Positions 21,277 through 31,797 of a stretch of 64,000 nt of DNA are shown here, piece after piece (the first letter of the stretch is position 1; every line of letters begins with the position of its first letter). A model generated the notes under the pieces. It was given only the letters and a program-made list of their open reading frames with translations, was not told the DNA's origin and did not search any database. A program made the translations under genes and the position numbers. The stretch covers positions 35,368,961 to 35,432,960 of the forward strand of contig OY747713.1 in assembly GCA_963556495.2 (NCBI GenBank), in the 5' to 3' direction. This DNA is from Valencia hispanica. Taxonomy: Eukaryota; Chordata; Actinopteri; Cyprinodontiformes; Valenciidae.

Positions 21277-23915
21277 AATTCAAAATCTAAAATGCTTACA
21301 CTGATCAAACCTGAAAAAACAACTGAACACTAACTGAACAAAAATTCTTGAAAACATAGTTTGAGATTTACGAAAGCCACAACATTTGATCAACACTGCA
21401 TTGCATCCCTTAAGTATGTTAGGATGGACAAGGCTGTCCACCATTTACATACACAACTCCAAACAGATCCATCATAGAAGCTTCAACCCCCTAAGGGCAA
21501 TTTGTCCAACTCCTAAGTGGATCACTCCACATTGTCACAATGGTTTCATAAAGCTCAGCGGGACAAGGCTATGATTTCTTTTTATCACCAGCAAACCTAA
21601 ACAAGGTTTGTCAGGCTCACAAATGCACATTGCACAGCTCTGTAACTTTCTCTGCACATGTTTGAGAGCATTATTTGTGTACACTCTTTATTGTGCGCCA
21701 TTCCTACACATTCATCCTCACATATGGTAACTGCACATCGTTATAAAACCCCCACACCCCCTGTGCTCTATGTTTGCCATCTATTCCACAATGTGATGTG
21801 GGGGTCCGGTCAAGGGCAAAGTTGGACACTAACTCAGCAGGTCAGCTGCTGTAATTGTAACAAGTCATTGGTTAAATGCTCCCTCAGTTTCGCTGTCATG
21901 CAGAGTGGGGACATTACAATAATGAGCCCGAGAGACAAGGAAAGGATAAAAAGTGAGGCTGAAGCAGCGAGGAGGTCAACATGAGGTGGAAGAGGGGTCA
22001 AAGAAGGAGGATAATGACAGAACCGGTTGGCCTTATGTCATGTATAAAACCAATCCATGAGGATAAGCTAAATTTGAAAGGTATTTATTTAGTTGTACAT
22101 TATAAATCATTAATTTCCTATTTAAATCACTAACTGGATGTGTGAGATGAAGATACCTGTAATGAAGGGTGGTGAATAAAAAGGTCTGGGTGATAAGCAA
22201 TAAGAGGCTGATAAGAAAAGCTGAAAAATACTGTGTAATTATGACAGTAGCTCTGATCCTTCCACTTTCAACCACTCTCTGCTGTGCAGTCATTGAGGTT
22301 TCCAGAGGTTGTTAGGAGTCTGTGATTGACTGCATCACTCTGCAGTGGATTTTAAATAAAACAACACTTTCTTGCTTTAATCTGTGGCCTCATTGCAATA
22401 TAAATGTGGTTTCGTTAAAGAGAAAATGTCAGTTTTTTCATTAGTCTGAAGTTGAACTGCGAGATGACAGGAGGCAAAGTATTATAAAACTGCATAAGTG
22501 AAAGGATATACACCGATGCCTAACAGAAAGTCATGAATTGTGGATGTGTTATCTCGAATGACATGCAAAGCATATTAATATTTTGTCAATGCACTGGGAA
22601 TTTTTAAGCCGTATTTCAGTTGGTTTTATACTGTCCTGCTGTTTTTCAAGTAACCCTTTTTTTGTTTTTTGCACTCACATTCTTCACCTTCCAGATATCT
22701 ATCATTGCAGGCTTTCGCCTAGAAGGTGGTTAGACGCTAATCACTTTGGTGTCTGACTTCGATCGCTCCAACTGCACCAAATCCACAACCTCAGAAAAAA
22801 ACACTTAAATTCATTCATATCAGCTCACTGTATTTTACCTCCCCCTCTGTATTTTCTGTCCTCAAATGCCACCATTAAACCACAGCTAACCTAAGAAACT
22901 GAAAATGTGTGAAATGACTTGAACTAAATTGTTAAGTCTTACTTATTGTGATAACATTATGATTTGTATGAACAGCAAAAAATTAAATGTTAATTTAGTC
23001 ATATAATTTCTCAAAATAACCTTTTCTGTTTATCCAACATTCCATTTTTCAATACCTACTTATTGACCCTTTGTGCCATGTATTCTTGAGGGATTATTGC
23101 AATTTACTAACTACTTCATGATATTAAACCATTTTTATTGCGATTTTGTCTTTAAATGGATTGTCCGTAATCTTTTATATCAGGGGCTGAGGAATTATCT
23201 TATATACTTTGCTGCCTCAAATGGTCTAGTCTGTATGTTTAAGAATAAAATTTGATACTTGGGAACACTCTAATAAATCTTTGTTTTTTTCACATTTTCA
23301 CATTTTAAGTAATTTGGTCAATATAGCTAGTGATTATTGATAAGAAGAAACATGAATGAGCATGTAAGTGTTCCTTCTGCATTTTTCTTCCCATTTTATA
23401 AATCAATATGTATTATTGTATGTAGTTTGCCTCAGGTGACTTAATAGATGCAAAAAGAATATGCAAGAAGGTGTGCTTTTGGAAATTTTGACCTTCATGA
23501 GTAGCAGATGGCCACTGGACCAATGTAACTGTAATCTTGACAGAATACCAACACAACGGTTTTCTTCTTCCCCCAAATGAGAATTCAAAAGTAAGCTACC
23601 TTGACTTGCATCGCCTATAACTCTCCTAAACCCAACCAAGCTGTGTTCAGACATTTCTGACAAAAAATAATTTCGTGGTTGTTAAATGTTTAATGTGGGA
23701 AGCATTTCAAAAAGAAAGAAGTAGCTAAATACACCAAGTTGCACATTAGAACAACAGAATGTTTTCATTTAACATCACAATAATGGGTACAACATGATCA
23801 TTTGACTTGATGACAATACTATCTTGCGACCTGGGGATATTGTTTGCCCCCTAGTCACTACTGTGAGTCTCTTATGAGTCAGTGGTAAGACTCAGCTCAT
23901 TAGATCAGAGATGTG
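21277..23915. other. unrecognised, probably low-copy DNA
   Basis: No element ends or coding motifs recognised. The longest frame (21658-21984 plus, 108 codons) has no domain that I know and its flanks carry no splice or promoter evidence that I can defend. Confidence 0.5.
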
Positions 23916-23919
23916 TCGT

Positions 23920-24200
23920 GAGGTGGGGGTACTAGTGTCTATAGACAAGAGTTGGGGTACACACCATGCAGGTAGCAGGTCTATCACAGGGTACACAGCA
24001 CAAATCAACATGCATGCACACACACACACACTGACCTCAGGGATATAAAGCAAATAATCCGACATGCATTTTTTGGACGATTTAAGGAAGTTGAAGCAAC
24101 CTGGAGAATCCATAATTCCAAAGAGATATCATGGAAAGTCCATGCTGAAAGGCACTGGATTTAAGCCCAGAACCTTTATGTTTCAAGGCAATGTTGCGTT
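23920..24200 (-). repeat. LINE 3'-tail repeat H, copy 1
   Basis: The order of segments (GGGGTACACACCATGCAGGT, TCTATCACAGGGTACACAGC, a CA run, CATGCATTTTTTGGACGATT, GAAGCAACCTGGAGAATCC, CATGCTGAAAGGC) is that of a very common fish LINE-tail/SINE repeat. Its usual consensus reads 'cacaccctggacaggtcgccagt ... tggacggtgggaggaag'. Degraded copies in the other orientation occur at 50105-50245 and 50590-50665. Confidence 0.65.
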
Positions 24201-24402
24201 TAACAGCATATCATCTTATTATTGTTTTAATGCCAAACCTTAGCTTGCTTTAGTTCATATACATGCAAAATGCAAATAAATAGTAGAAAACAAAGACTTC
24301 AGACCGTAGGACCCTATGGGCACTCTTTAAACAAGTGCTAGCCCTTACCTCAACTATTAATAATTTGAACCTCGGCCTACCTAGCAAAGAAGCAAAAAAT
24401 GA

Positions 24403-24780
24403 TGTTCAATTCAATTCAGTTTATTTATATAGTGCCGATTCACAACACGTCATCTCAAGGCACTTTACAAGAAAAGTCATTTCAATACAAACATTCCAAT
24501 CAGTTTAAAGGTTTAGCTAGTTTTTTATTTAAGGAATCCCACCAGATTGCATGGAATCATGGACTGGCAGTTATGCCCTGTTGATGCAGACTCCAACCAC
24601 AGCAATCCCTCATACTGGGCAAGCATGTAGCGACAGTGGAGAGGAAAAATTCCCCCTTAACAGGAAGAAACCTCCAGCAGAACCTGGCTCAGTACGAGCG
24701 GCCATCTGCCACAACCATCTGGTTGTTTAAGAAGACAGAGCGGAAACACAGAACAAAAGCAGAAACACAGAACAAAAGAA
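24403..24780 (+). repeat. LINE/SINE tail repeat F, copy 2, with extension
   Basis: Starts TTCAATTCAGTTTATTTATA. It shares the 220-bp core with 19684-19910 and then extends through CTTAACAGGAAGAAACCTCC and GCGGCCATCTGCCACAACCA, segments frequent in fish repeats. A short tandem (CAGAACAAAAG-type, about 24745-24780) ends it. The small frames over it are not genes. Confidence 0.75.
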
Positions 24781-25019
24781 CTTATGTAAGAGTACTTTCT
24801 ATATTGAAGAAAGTTTAAGTATTAAGTTTTTCTCATTCAGTAGAATGGTATCACAGTGTTAGGTTTTTAACAGACTCTGGTGCAGGCAACAATTGTGGAC
24901 ATATAGGATAAGAAAGGCTAACAGTTCTATTGGGAGAATTGAATATGGCAGAGAGGGAAACTGCCAACAGGGAGAAGGATTGACCCAGGTCCACACTGAG
25001 AGGGATGATGAAAGGTTAA
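24781..25019. other. unrecognised DNA
   Basis: No element end or coding motif recognised. Confidence 0.4.
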
Positions 25020-25440
25020 TATTGTTTCTTATGGTTTGGATGAATATTTGCTGGTGAAGATGAGGAGAAGAAGTTCTTATTTTTAAAGGAGATTAAACTG
25101 ATCTGCGGTGGCAATAAGAGAGTCCTCTGAGGCTAAGATTGGCAGAGTGAGGTAAGCATTTGGCTGATGATTGTTTCTCTTTGTTTATTTCAAACATGGA
25201 TGGCAATGGAGAGAGATGGAGGGTGGACAGGCAGGTGGAGCTCAACGGGGGATCCAGGTAAGTGTTCACGTTGGAGTAGTCCAAGCTGCGGCAGGGAGAT
25301 TAGGTAGGAATCCAGAGGGAACATCAGAGCAGCGGGAGGCGATGAAGAACAGGAACCTGGAACCCAGGAGAAGATTATGAATGGAGGAACTAACTGCAAA
25401 GGTAGACGACAGGAGCAAGGTAAGTGTTAGGCAAAGTAAA
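25020..25440 (+). repeat. purine-rich dispersed repeat J, copy 1, with splice-donor-like motifs
   Basis: Related to 53010-53410: both carry GGAGGGTGGA(C/CTG)..GCAGG or CCAGG followed by GGATC(C)AGGTAAGT. Near-perfect 5' splice donor sequences occur at 25149 (GAGGTAAGC), 25255 (CAGGTAAGT) and 25416 (CAAGGTAAGT). No open frame joins them. More likely a decayed minisatellite or transposon segment than exons. Confidence 0.5.
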
Positions 25441-26182
25441 GTCAGCAAGCGTTATTTAAAGGCCTGATTACCACTTGAAGAGATGAAATTATCTGCCGTT
25501 TGCCTCAGGAGGAAAGTGGACACAAAAACTACAAACGTACCCATGTGTTGAAAAAGAATAAGGAAAGAAAAATCCCTTAAAAAGTCAGGTGCTATTCTAG
25601 AATATTGATAAAGCAGACTATTTGGTCAGTAAAAATGAGGGCTGCTGTGTTGTTGCTCAAAATGAACCCGATACCTTTTTTTTTTAACTTGTTTTATATA
25701 CTGCTATAGAAAGGTAATTGCAGTACAAGCTCATTTGTGTCCCTGCTTGTGACAGATTCTCTACACTTCTGCACAGCATGTAACTGGCTTTATGTGAATA
25801 GTGTGTGTGTTTGCTGAAACACTCACACAAGACTGCAAATAATGTACAGTGGGAGTCAAAATGAAACGCTTCTCACCAAGAATGATGTATATTCCATGCA
25901 AATATGCATGTGCATTAAAGAAAATCTAATTCAACTGAATAAATGTATACCAATTTAATGTCCATTACTTTAGAATTTAGGTTTCAAGATTTATATTTTT
26001 ACATAGCAATGTAATTCACGATTCAACAGCAACATAGTGTTAATCCTATTTCATTTCACGTAAAGATATTTCATACTCATATTCCATACTCCTTTAAGCA
26101 GTTCCAGCTGCTAAGAGGTTTTCTACCTGGCCCCAAAAAAGTCACCTCCTGGATAGGTTTGAGCCTTCTGTTTGTTAATTAA
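25441..26182. other. unrecognised DNA
   Basis: Nothing recognised between repeat J and family A copy 2. Confidence 0.5.
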
Positions 26183-26377
26183 GCCATTTTCAGACAGAAG
26201 TTCTGGAATATTTGGGGACAATTCCATCCGGTCTTTAACCAGAGTTGTGTTTTCAAATACACCACTTTTTTCCAAAACGTTGCCTTTCGGCTGCTTTCAC
26301 ACAGCAAGTAATGTACCGGAGGATCCAAATGAATGTCTGGAGGGTGGGGGGAGGTATCTGGATATGACGTAAACTTA

Positions 26378-26969
26378 CCCCCAATTTCCACTGCATGCGC
26401 TCCGCTCCGCTCCAACACGCACTCCGCAGCAAAAATGCTCCCATTGTAGTCAATGAGAGCATTTCCACTGCGGGAGCCGAGTGGCGCAGGGCGCCGGCCA
26501 CAGTTTCGCCATCCTGCAAAAATAGGATCGATTCTATTTTTGCCGGACGCCGGATCAAGTCCGCAGTCGATCTACACAAATAACTAAGCACCAACCGGAT
26601 AGAGAACAACCACATTTCCGAGTGTTTTTCAAAATAAATCAATAAAGACGGACTAGACATTTTTTGTATGCATGGCCATATTAATATAAGCCCGCGCATA
26701 TTTATACATATGTTGTCCAAAATATCTTGACACAGAATAACAGAATAACTGTTCTTTTCCATTCGTTTTCAACATTTACGAATTTTGTTCTGACTTCCGC
26801 ATTTATTACTGACTTTTATCGCGAGATCTCGCAATTCCCACGCATGCTTTCTTTGACCACCTCTGGGCTGCAGTCCGGAGCGGATCTAGAGCGCATGTAG
26901 TGGAAATTGCGAACGGCTGCGGAGTGCGTGGCAGAACCGGAGCGGAGCGCATGCAGTGGAAATTGGGGG
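26378..26969. mobile_element. element B: 592-bp MITE with TTA target duplication, PIF/Harbinger-like
   Basis: The termini are perfect inverted repeats of 32 bp, starting CCCCCAATTTCCACTGCATG and ending GCTCCGCTCCG. TTA flanks both sides (26375-26377, 26970-26972). Copy 1 of family A has a single TTA at the corresponding place, confirming a 3-bp duplication. Three-base TTA/TAA duplications are typical of PIF/Harbinger elements. Subterminal variants of the TIR motif (TTTCCACTGCGGGAGC, GTAGTGGAAATTGCG) occur inside. No transposase frame was recognised; the 169-codon minus frame crossing the border is a chance ORF. Confidence 0.85.
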
Positions 26970-27022
26970 TTAGAGCGGTGGGCGTACATGTAATTTCCCT
27001 AAACAAAGGGATTATTGCAAAG

Positions 27023-27110
27023 ATGGCCGACGAAACAGCAGATCTACTTGCAGTGCTTGTCTTTGTGCATTTTTGTGCACATGAAAACGCTTAAGTGACA
27101 TCGATAAAGA
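27023..27110 (+). pseudogene. family A leader ORF (copy 2)
   Basis: Starts MADETADLLAVLVFV, matching copy 1. It then frameshifts relative to copy 1 and ends early (stop near 27092). In another frame the homology continues (a DIDKEAEE-like stretch). It is preceded by GCAAAGATGGCC, a good vertebrate start context. Confidence 0.45.
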
Positions 27111-28216
27111 AGCTGAAGAAGTCGTATTCTTATGCACTGCCGTTCATGTGACATTTATACGTCATCAATGTGTGCGCTCATAGCGTTTACTGCCCCCCCT
27201 CCCATTTTCCCCACCACCCCACACCCCTCCAGCTTTTCCGGAACATTTCCTGATAATATGAATGCAAACACCATACCGCGAAAAGTCCGCTCTTGTTACT
27301 AGGCCTTCATCCGTAAAATTACCGGTAAAAGGAATCTGGACAAAGTCCGGAAGATTGCTTTCAGACTCAAAAGCAAAACAGACAAAGTCAAGAAAATTAC
27401 AGTTTTTCATGGCCTGTTTGAAAGCGGCTTTGCAGCATGGGGAAGTAACGTTCAGCTGGCAACAAGTTATCTACCTCCAAGTGATGCAATGAGTAGCTTC
27501 CAATTTCTTAAACTATCATGTCAAAAGACCCATTATGTATAAGAAAGTGGAAGAAATTGGGGAACCATCATCTTCAAGTAAGAAATGTGATCATAAAAAA
27601 TCCAGAATGATCTTGAGCAGCGATCCCTTAAAAGTTTGGTAAAATTAACTGACAAACAACAGTAGAACTCAGGGCTATGTTAAATTGTAAAAATCAGAAC
27701 ATTTCCACCCACACAATGCGAAGGGAAGTTGGCGGGGATTTGGAGTGAACAGAAAACTACTAATCAGAGATGTTAAAAATACTTTAATTTGCAAGGGAGC
27801 ATAAGGATTGGAGTCTGGAAGCTCAGGTCTGATGAGTCCAGGGGTCTCATTTATAAAACTTGGCGTAGAACCCTTACTAAAACCGTACTTAAGCTCAGCA
27901 AAAAAAAATTACTTATGCCAAGTAAGTTTTAGATCTATCAAACTTTGAGTATGCACGGCTGCATGAAATTTCCGCTTTATAAATCACACTCTCGCTAGAT
28001 ATGTGCTCAGGTGATTTTGGATCATATCCCATCTCCTACACACCCACTTTCTGCCATAAACGGTCAATGCAAAGTGCCTAGTGAATATTCTGCATCAATT
28101 TAAGCGAGCTGATATGGGGCAGTTCACAGGAAACCATGGCAACTGAGAGGCAGAGAAAGCACAATTTCACAGAGATTGAAGAAGGCAGAAGGAGGCACTG
28201 ACAAAGGCTTTCCTTT

Positions 28217-28500
28217 AATCAGTCAATCAATGTTTATCTATACAGAGCTTTACTCAGGTGACCAAAGTGCTTCACAATAAAAGACAAAAATATAGTTCGC
28301 AATAAGAAAATGTGTAACAACACAACAAGAGTAACACAAAAGCAGCAGCAAAAGCGATGAAACAAAAAAGAACAATAAATATAAAGTTTCAATTATATGA
28401 TTAGTTCTTGTAGCAATTATAAGATTGGAATAAAACTAATAAAACTCAAAAACAGCAGATTGTAATAAGTTTCAGCACTCCTAGCTATTCATAACCCGAC
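28217..28500 (-). repeat. L2-like LINE tail
   Basis: Starts with CAGTCAATCAATGTTTATCT, then GACCAAAGTGCTTCACAATA, the same kind of tail as at 16165 and 45660. Only the first 100 bases or so are convincing. The rest of the stretch to 28500 is A-rich. Confidence 0.5.
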
Positions 28501-28562
28501 AGAAAAAGTTTGTTTTAAGTCTGTTTTATAAAGTATCACCTGTGCAAAATATTAATTATGGG

Positions 28563-29386
28563 TAGAGCTGAAATCGGGGGTTAAAAGTTGGGCCCCAGCC
28601 CGAAAAGTATATTTTGATTCACAGCTTATTAAAGCCCGAACCCGATTACAGCCCGACATTATTCAAAAGTCAGACATCAGGGTTTCCACTGGAAAAATAT
28701 GGCACCGGACAACGTGACCGGCAGGTTTTCAATTTAGTGGACATTTTACTTTTTATAGGGTGACCATAGTCTGAAAACCCAAAAAGAGGACCTTGGCAGT
28801 GGCTAAGAGAATAGTAAGATCCTCAGCTTTAACCACTTCTGTTGTGTAAAAGTCTGTCTCGCTGCGTGCGTTTCTGTGTGCGCTCTTGACCGCTTGTTCT
28901 AGATTTCAGGAGATTTTATCTGACTTGTGGGCATCAGAGAGCTGCTATATAAATGCAGGAGATCTCTGCAACTTGGGATGTCTGGTAATAGAGCATTTAC
29001 ACTTTAGCATTTTCTGTCGGAGAGCGCAGTGCAGCAGTCAGAGCATGTTTTCTGTTTGGATCTGAGAGAAGGAGTGGCCTGACACCTGGGTCTTTCACAT
29101 CATGACGCATGCGGTGTGCATGCAACATCTTGACAGGTAGATCGAATAATATTAGTGGCCCAGTGCAGGGCTTTATAATAAATATTATTGGTCTGTAAAA
29201 CTGAGCAAAGACATTTTCGGGAATTTTATTAACACCATTAGTTCGCGCTAATGAGATGATCAGCTGACCGCTAAAACCCGAGCCCGGTCCGAGCCCGTGG
29301 ACAATGATAGAAATTAAGCCCGATCCGTCGGGTGCCAATGGGTCCCGACGGGTCCCGACAGGTTCGGGCAAAGATCTTCAGCTCTA
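28563..29386. mobile_element. hAT element with 8-bp TSD, nested in the Harbinger
   Basis: Left end TAGAGCTGAAATCG; right end, in reverse complement, TAGAGCTGAAGATCTTTGCC. The ends are followed by repeated GCCCGA/CCCGACGGG motifs. The flanks ATTATGGG (28555-28562) and ATTGGGGG (29387-29394) match at six of eight positions, as for an aged hAT duplication. The interior has no recognisable transposase; the 124-codon minus frame 28997-29371 is chance. Confidence 0.75.
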
Positions 29387-29692
29387 ATTGGGGGTCACAA
29401 ATTCATGGAAGAGATGCGAGTGACACAGCATTGATGCCGTGCCCGACATAAAAAAAGAGGCAAAGAGGGAGACGGCACGCCACAGTCAGAATGTGCTGGT
29501 GGGGTGAATGGGATTCCAGCAGGTCGGTAGATCCAACATCGGGCCCAGTTCAGCACATAGATCTAATAGGAATGCTTCTGAGAATCTACATCGGCTCCCC
29601 CCATATGCTACAAGTGGCTGATCTTCAATGAGCGCCATGTTATCCATTATGCAGGAGTGTCACTGCAGTAGGCTATTCTATATTTGTACATT

Positions 29693-30017
29693 AATGATAA
29701 TAATGAATATTGGCTTGCATTTTATATAGCGCTTTTCGAGACCCTCAAAGCACTTTACAACTACATTATTCATCATTCACTCTCACATTCACACACTGGT
29801 GGAAGCAAGCTACTGGTGGAAGCTAGGGTAGCCACAGCTGCCCTGGGGCAGACTGACAGAAGCAAGGCCATATCGCGCCATCGGCCAACACCAGTAGGCA
29901 GGTAGGTGAAGTCTCTTGCCCAAGGACACAACGACATGTAGTAGGTGGAAGCAGGAATCGATCCCACAATGTCTGGGTCAGGCCGACAACACTACCATTG
30001 AACTACAGCCGGCCCAC
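29693..30017 (+). repeat. LINE/SINE-type tail repeat E, copy 2
   Basis: Matches 6690-6965. Landmarks: TATATAGCGCTTTTCGAGAC, CAAAGCACTTTACAACTACA, CTTGCCCAAGGACACAACG and the end CTACAGCCGGCCCACC. It lies within the 3' part of the Harbinger element. Confidence 0.7.
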
Positions 30018-30990
30018 CAACTTATGCACCAATAAGTGCAATTGCTACATAATCTGAAGACAAACATGTGAACATACTGTGATATAATACTTAAATGCAA
30101 CTTATTTTCATTCAGCTTCTCATGTTAATTCTGACTCTTGGTTGAGTGTACTTGTGTCTGGCTTAAGTTCAAGACTGTGCCATCTCACCGGCTGCGCTGC
30201 CCTCCGTCTCTAAAATGTGCGTAAGCAAGGTCTTTGGTGTGCTTAAAGTTGAGCACATTTTTCTGGCAAATGTGTTTTCTATAAATCCCAAACTCGGCGT
30301 ACAAAGTGACTTACGCAGTTTTCAGACCCTGTTTTGTGCATAAGCAAGCTTTATAAATGTGACCCAATTGCTGTTCTAGAGTGATTGGCGGATCAGAGTA
30401 AGAAGATAGACAGATACAACAATGCACCTTTCATGCCCAGTTTTTACTATACAAGCCTATAGGGGCAGCATTATGCTCTGGAGTTGCTGCAGTTGGTCTG
30501 GTTTAGATTCAGCAACAATATGTCCCCAAAGAATGAGGTCAACTAACTCCTTAAATATAATGAATAAATGAATGAATAAATGACCAGGTTGTTGCATCAA
30601 TGTTTTTGTCCTTCCCTGATTGCTCGGACATATTCCAAGATGATAACACCAGCATTTATCAGCCTTAAATTGTGAAAGAGTGGTTCTGGGAGAATGAGAC
30701 ATAATTTTTACACATAGATTGGCCATAACAGATTATAACTCCATTGAGAATCTTTCAGATGTGCTAAAGAAGGCTTTGCGCAGTGGTCCGACTCTCCCAT
30801 CTTCAATTAAAGAGCTTAGTAAAAAAATAATGCAACACTGGTTGTAAATGAATATTGTGACATTGCAGAAGCTTATCAAAACAGTGCCACGGTAAAGGTG
30901 TGTCAAAATCAAAGCTAAAGGCATTCTAACAAAATATTAGCGTGTGACCTTCTTTTTGGTGGCAACTTTTTGTTGGCCAGGCAGTGTAAC

Positions 30991-31559
30991 TCAGAATTCT
31001 GTGGCCTACTCTTTTTTTTTGTCACAGTCCCTTGCATATATGTAAATAGTACAGAAGATGAAAATTGAGAGGCAGAAAACAATAAAAGTTTGATACTATT
31101 CTGAAACAGAAGTTGTTCCAAGCTTTGACTACGCCTCTTTGAGCTTACGTTCTATGCACAATTACAATACACACATATGTGCACAAACATGCTGGTGGGT
31201 AATTTTAGCAGACAAAGAATCAAGGTGTGCAGTGACAACCATCTTCATGCACCCTGACTTAAGTGAGTGTTTTTAACACAATAGCTTTCAATCACAGTGA
31301 ATTTGTGTTTGTCTTCTTAGTCAGCTTCCAGAGAGACATCAACCAACTCAGAACAAAACAAATTAAGGACATCACAGAGATGGGCTTGTCACTATACAAA
31401 TGTATTATTGAAATGTATATATGCACTAAGCATAACAGATCAATCCAGAAGATGAAAGATCAAAGTTAATATCCATCCACTTTAGCTTATTAGATATCTA
31501 GTGTCCAGGGTAACAGGTCTAGGAAACAAATATCTTGACATCATGTTCTTTAAGGAAAA
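30991..31559. other. unrecognised DNA
   Basis: No element end or coding motif recognised. A 68-codon frame at 31263-31469 has no recognised motif. Confidence 0.4.
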
Positions 31560-31797
31560 CTCTCCTCATTTATCAAACGTTCGTAGAAACTGTCCTATAT
31601 TCTATCATATAAATGAAATTCAGAATGTTTGTACAAACAGTCAAAATCCAGATTCATCAAATGTGCGGATGCCAGTCGTACGCATGTTCCTCTGCAATCA
31701 TCCGTTGATAAATCCCACATGTGCGTACCTAGGTGCTTGTGCCCAGTCATTTGCACACAGAAACGCCCTCAATAAACCATATTTGGTCACACCACAT
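31560..31797 (+). mobile_element. possible Harbinger-type end fragment
   Basis: CTCCTCATTTATCAAACGTT followed by CGTAGAAACTGT, and GTGCGTACCTAGGTGC nearer the LINE, resemble the 'atttatcaaac...cgtac' ends of fish Harbinger MITEs. The second end was not found; the LINE at 31798 may have cut it. Confidence 0.3.

Larger units (their letters stand above)
26183..27392 (+). mobile_element. DNA transposon family A, copy 2, split by element B
   Basis: Inverted relative to copy 1 (11600-12212). It begins GCCATTTTCAGACAGAAGTT and ends near AAAGCAAAACAGACAAAGTC. Removing 26378-26972 restores collinearity with copy 1. The copy encodes the same short leader ORF (27023) on the plus strand. Confidence 0.75.
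28136..29620 (+). pseudogene. Harbinger Myb/SANT-like accessory protein, split
   Basis: The first piece begins ATGGCAACTGAG, encoding MATERQRKHNFTEIEEGRR with a stop soon after. After the hAT insertion a second piece (from about 29430) encodes DIKKEAKRETARHSQNVLVG, like the end of the trihelix/Myb DNA-binding domain (xxDIKxxAKRRxAxHRQ) of Harbinger accessory proteins. Such proteins help the transposase reach the nucleus and bind TIRs. Frameshifts and insertions make it non-functional. Confidence 0.6.
27841..30365. mobile_element. PIF/Harbinger-like element, inserted in Tc1-D
   Basis: The left end is GGGGTCTCATTTATAAAACT. The right end, in reverse complement, is GGGTCACATTTATAAAGCTT. Both then run into GCGTA/TACGC-rich sequence, typical of one fish Harbinger group. 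It carries the remains of a Myb/SANT-like ORF but no transposase. It was later invaded by a hAT (28563-29386) and two LINE/SINE tails. The TSD is not clear at the junctions. Confidence 0.75.
27518..30950 (+). pseudogene. Tc1-D transposase, interrupted and stop-ridden
   Basis: The first part (27518-27840) starts MSKDPLCIRKWKK, includes TTVELRAML and THTMRRE, and ends at the first catalytic motif SDES (27829-27840). The second part resumes at 30366 with SDWRIRVRR and continues through LSDVLKKALRSGPTLPSSIK, MQHWL and VTLQKLIKTVP. The usual stretches around the second catalytic aspartate and SPDLNPIE are badly decayed (IENLSDVL remains). Multiple stops. A small AATGAATGAATAAATG expansion lies at about 30560-30582. 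Confidence 0.75.
27500..30990 (+). mobile_element. Tc1-D relic, split by a Harbinger element
   Basis: Two collinear parts of one Tc1 transposon flank 27841-30365. The 3' end is at about 30950-30990 (GTGTGACCTTCTTTTTGGTG ... GGCCAGGCAGTGTAAC), as in a known fish Tc1 lineage. The 5' terminal repeat next to family A copy 2 is not recognisable. Confidence 0.75.

Noticed and set aside
25020..25440. Multi-exon host gene suggested by donor motifs
   Set aside because: No acceptor-exon-donor series keeps an open frame, and the segment is related to 53 kb, so it is a repeat.
26253..26762. 169-codon minus-strand frame
   Set aside because: It crosses the border between element B and family A, so it is assembled by an insertion and has no family similarity.
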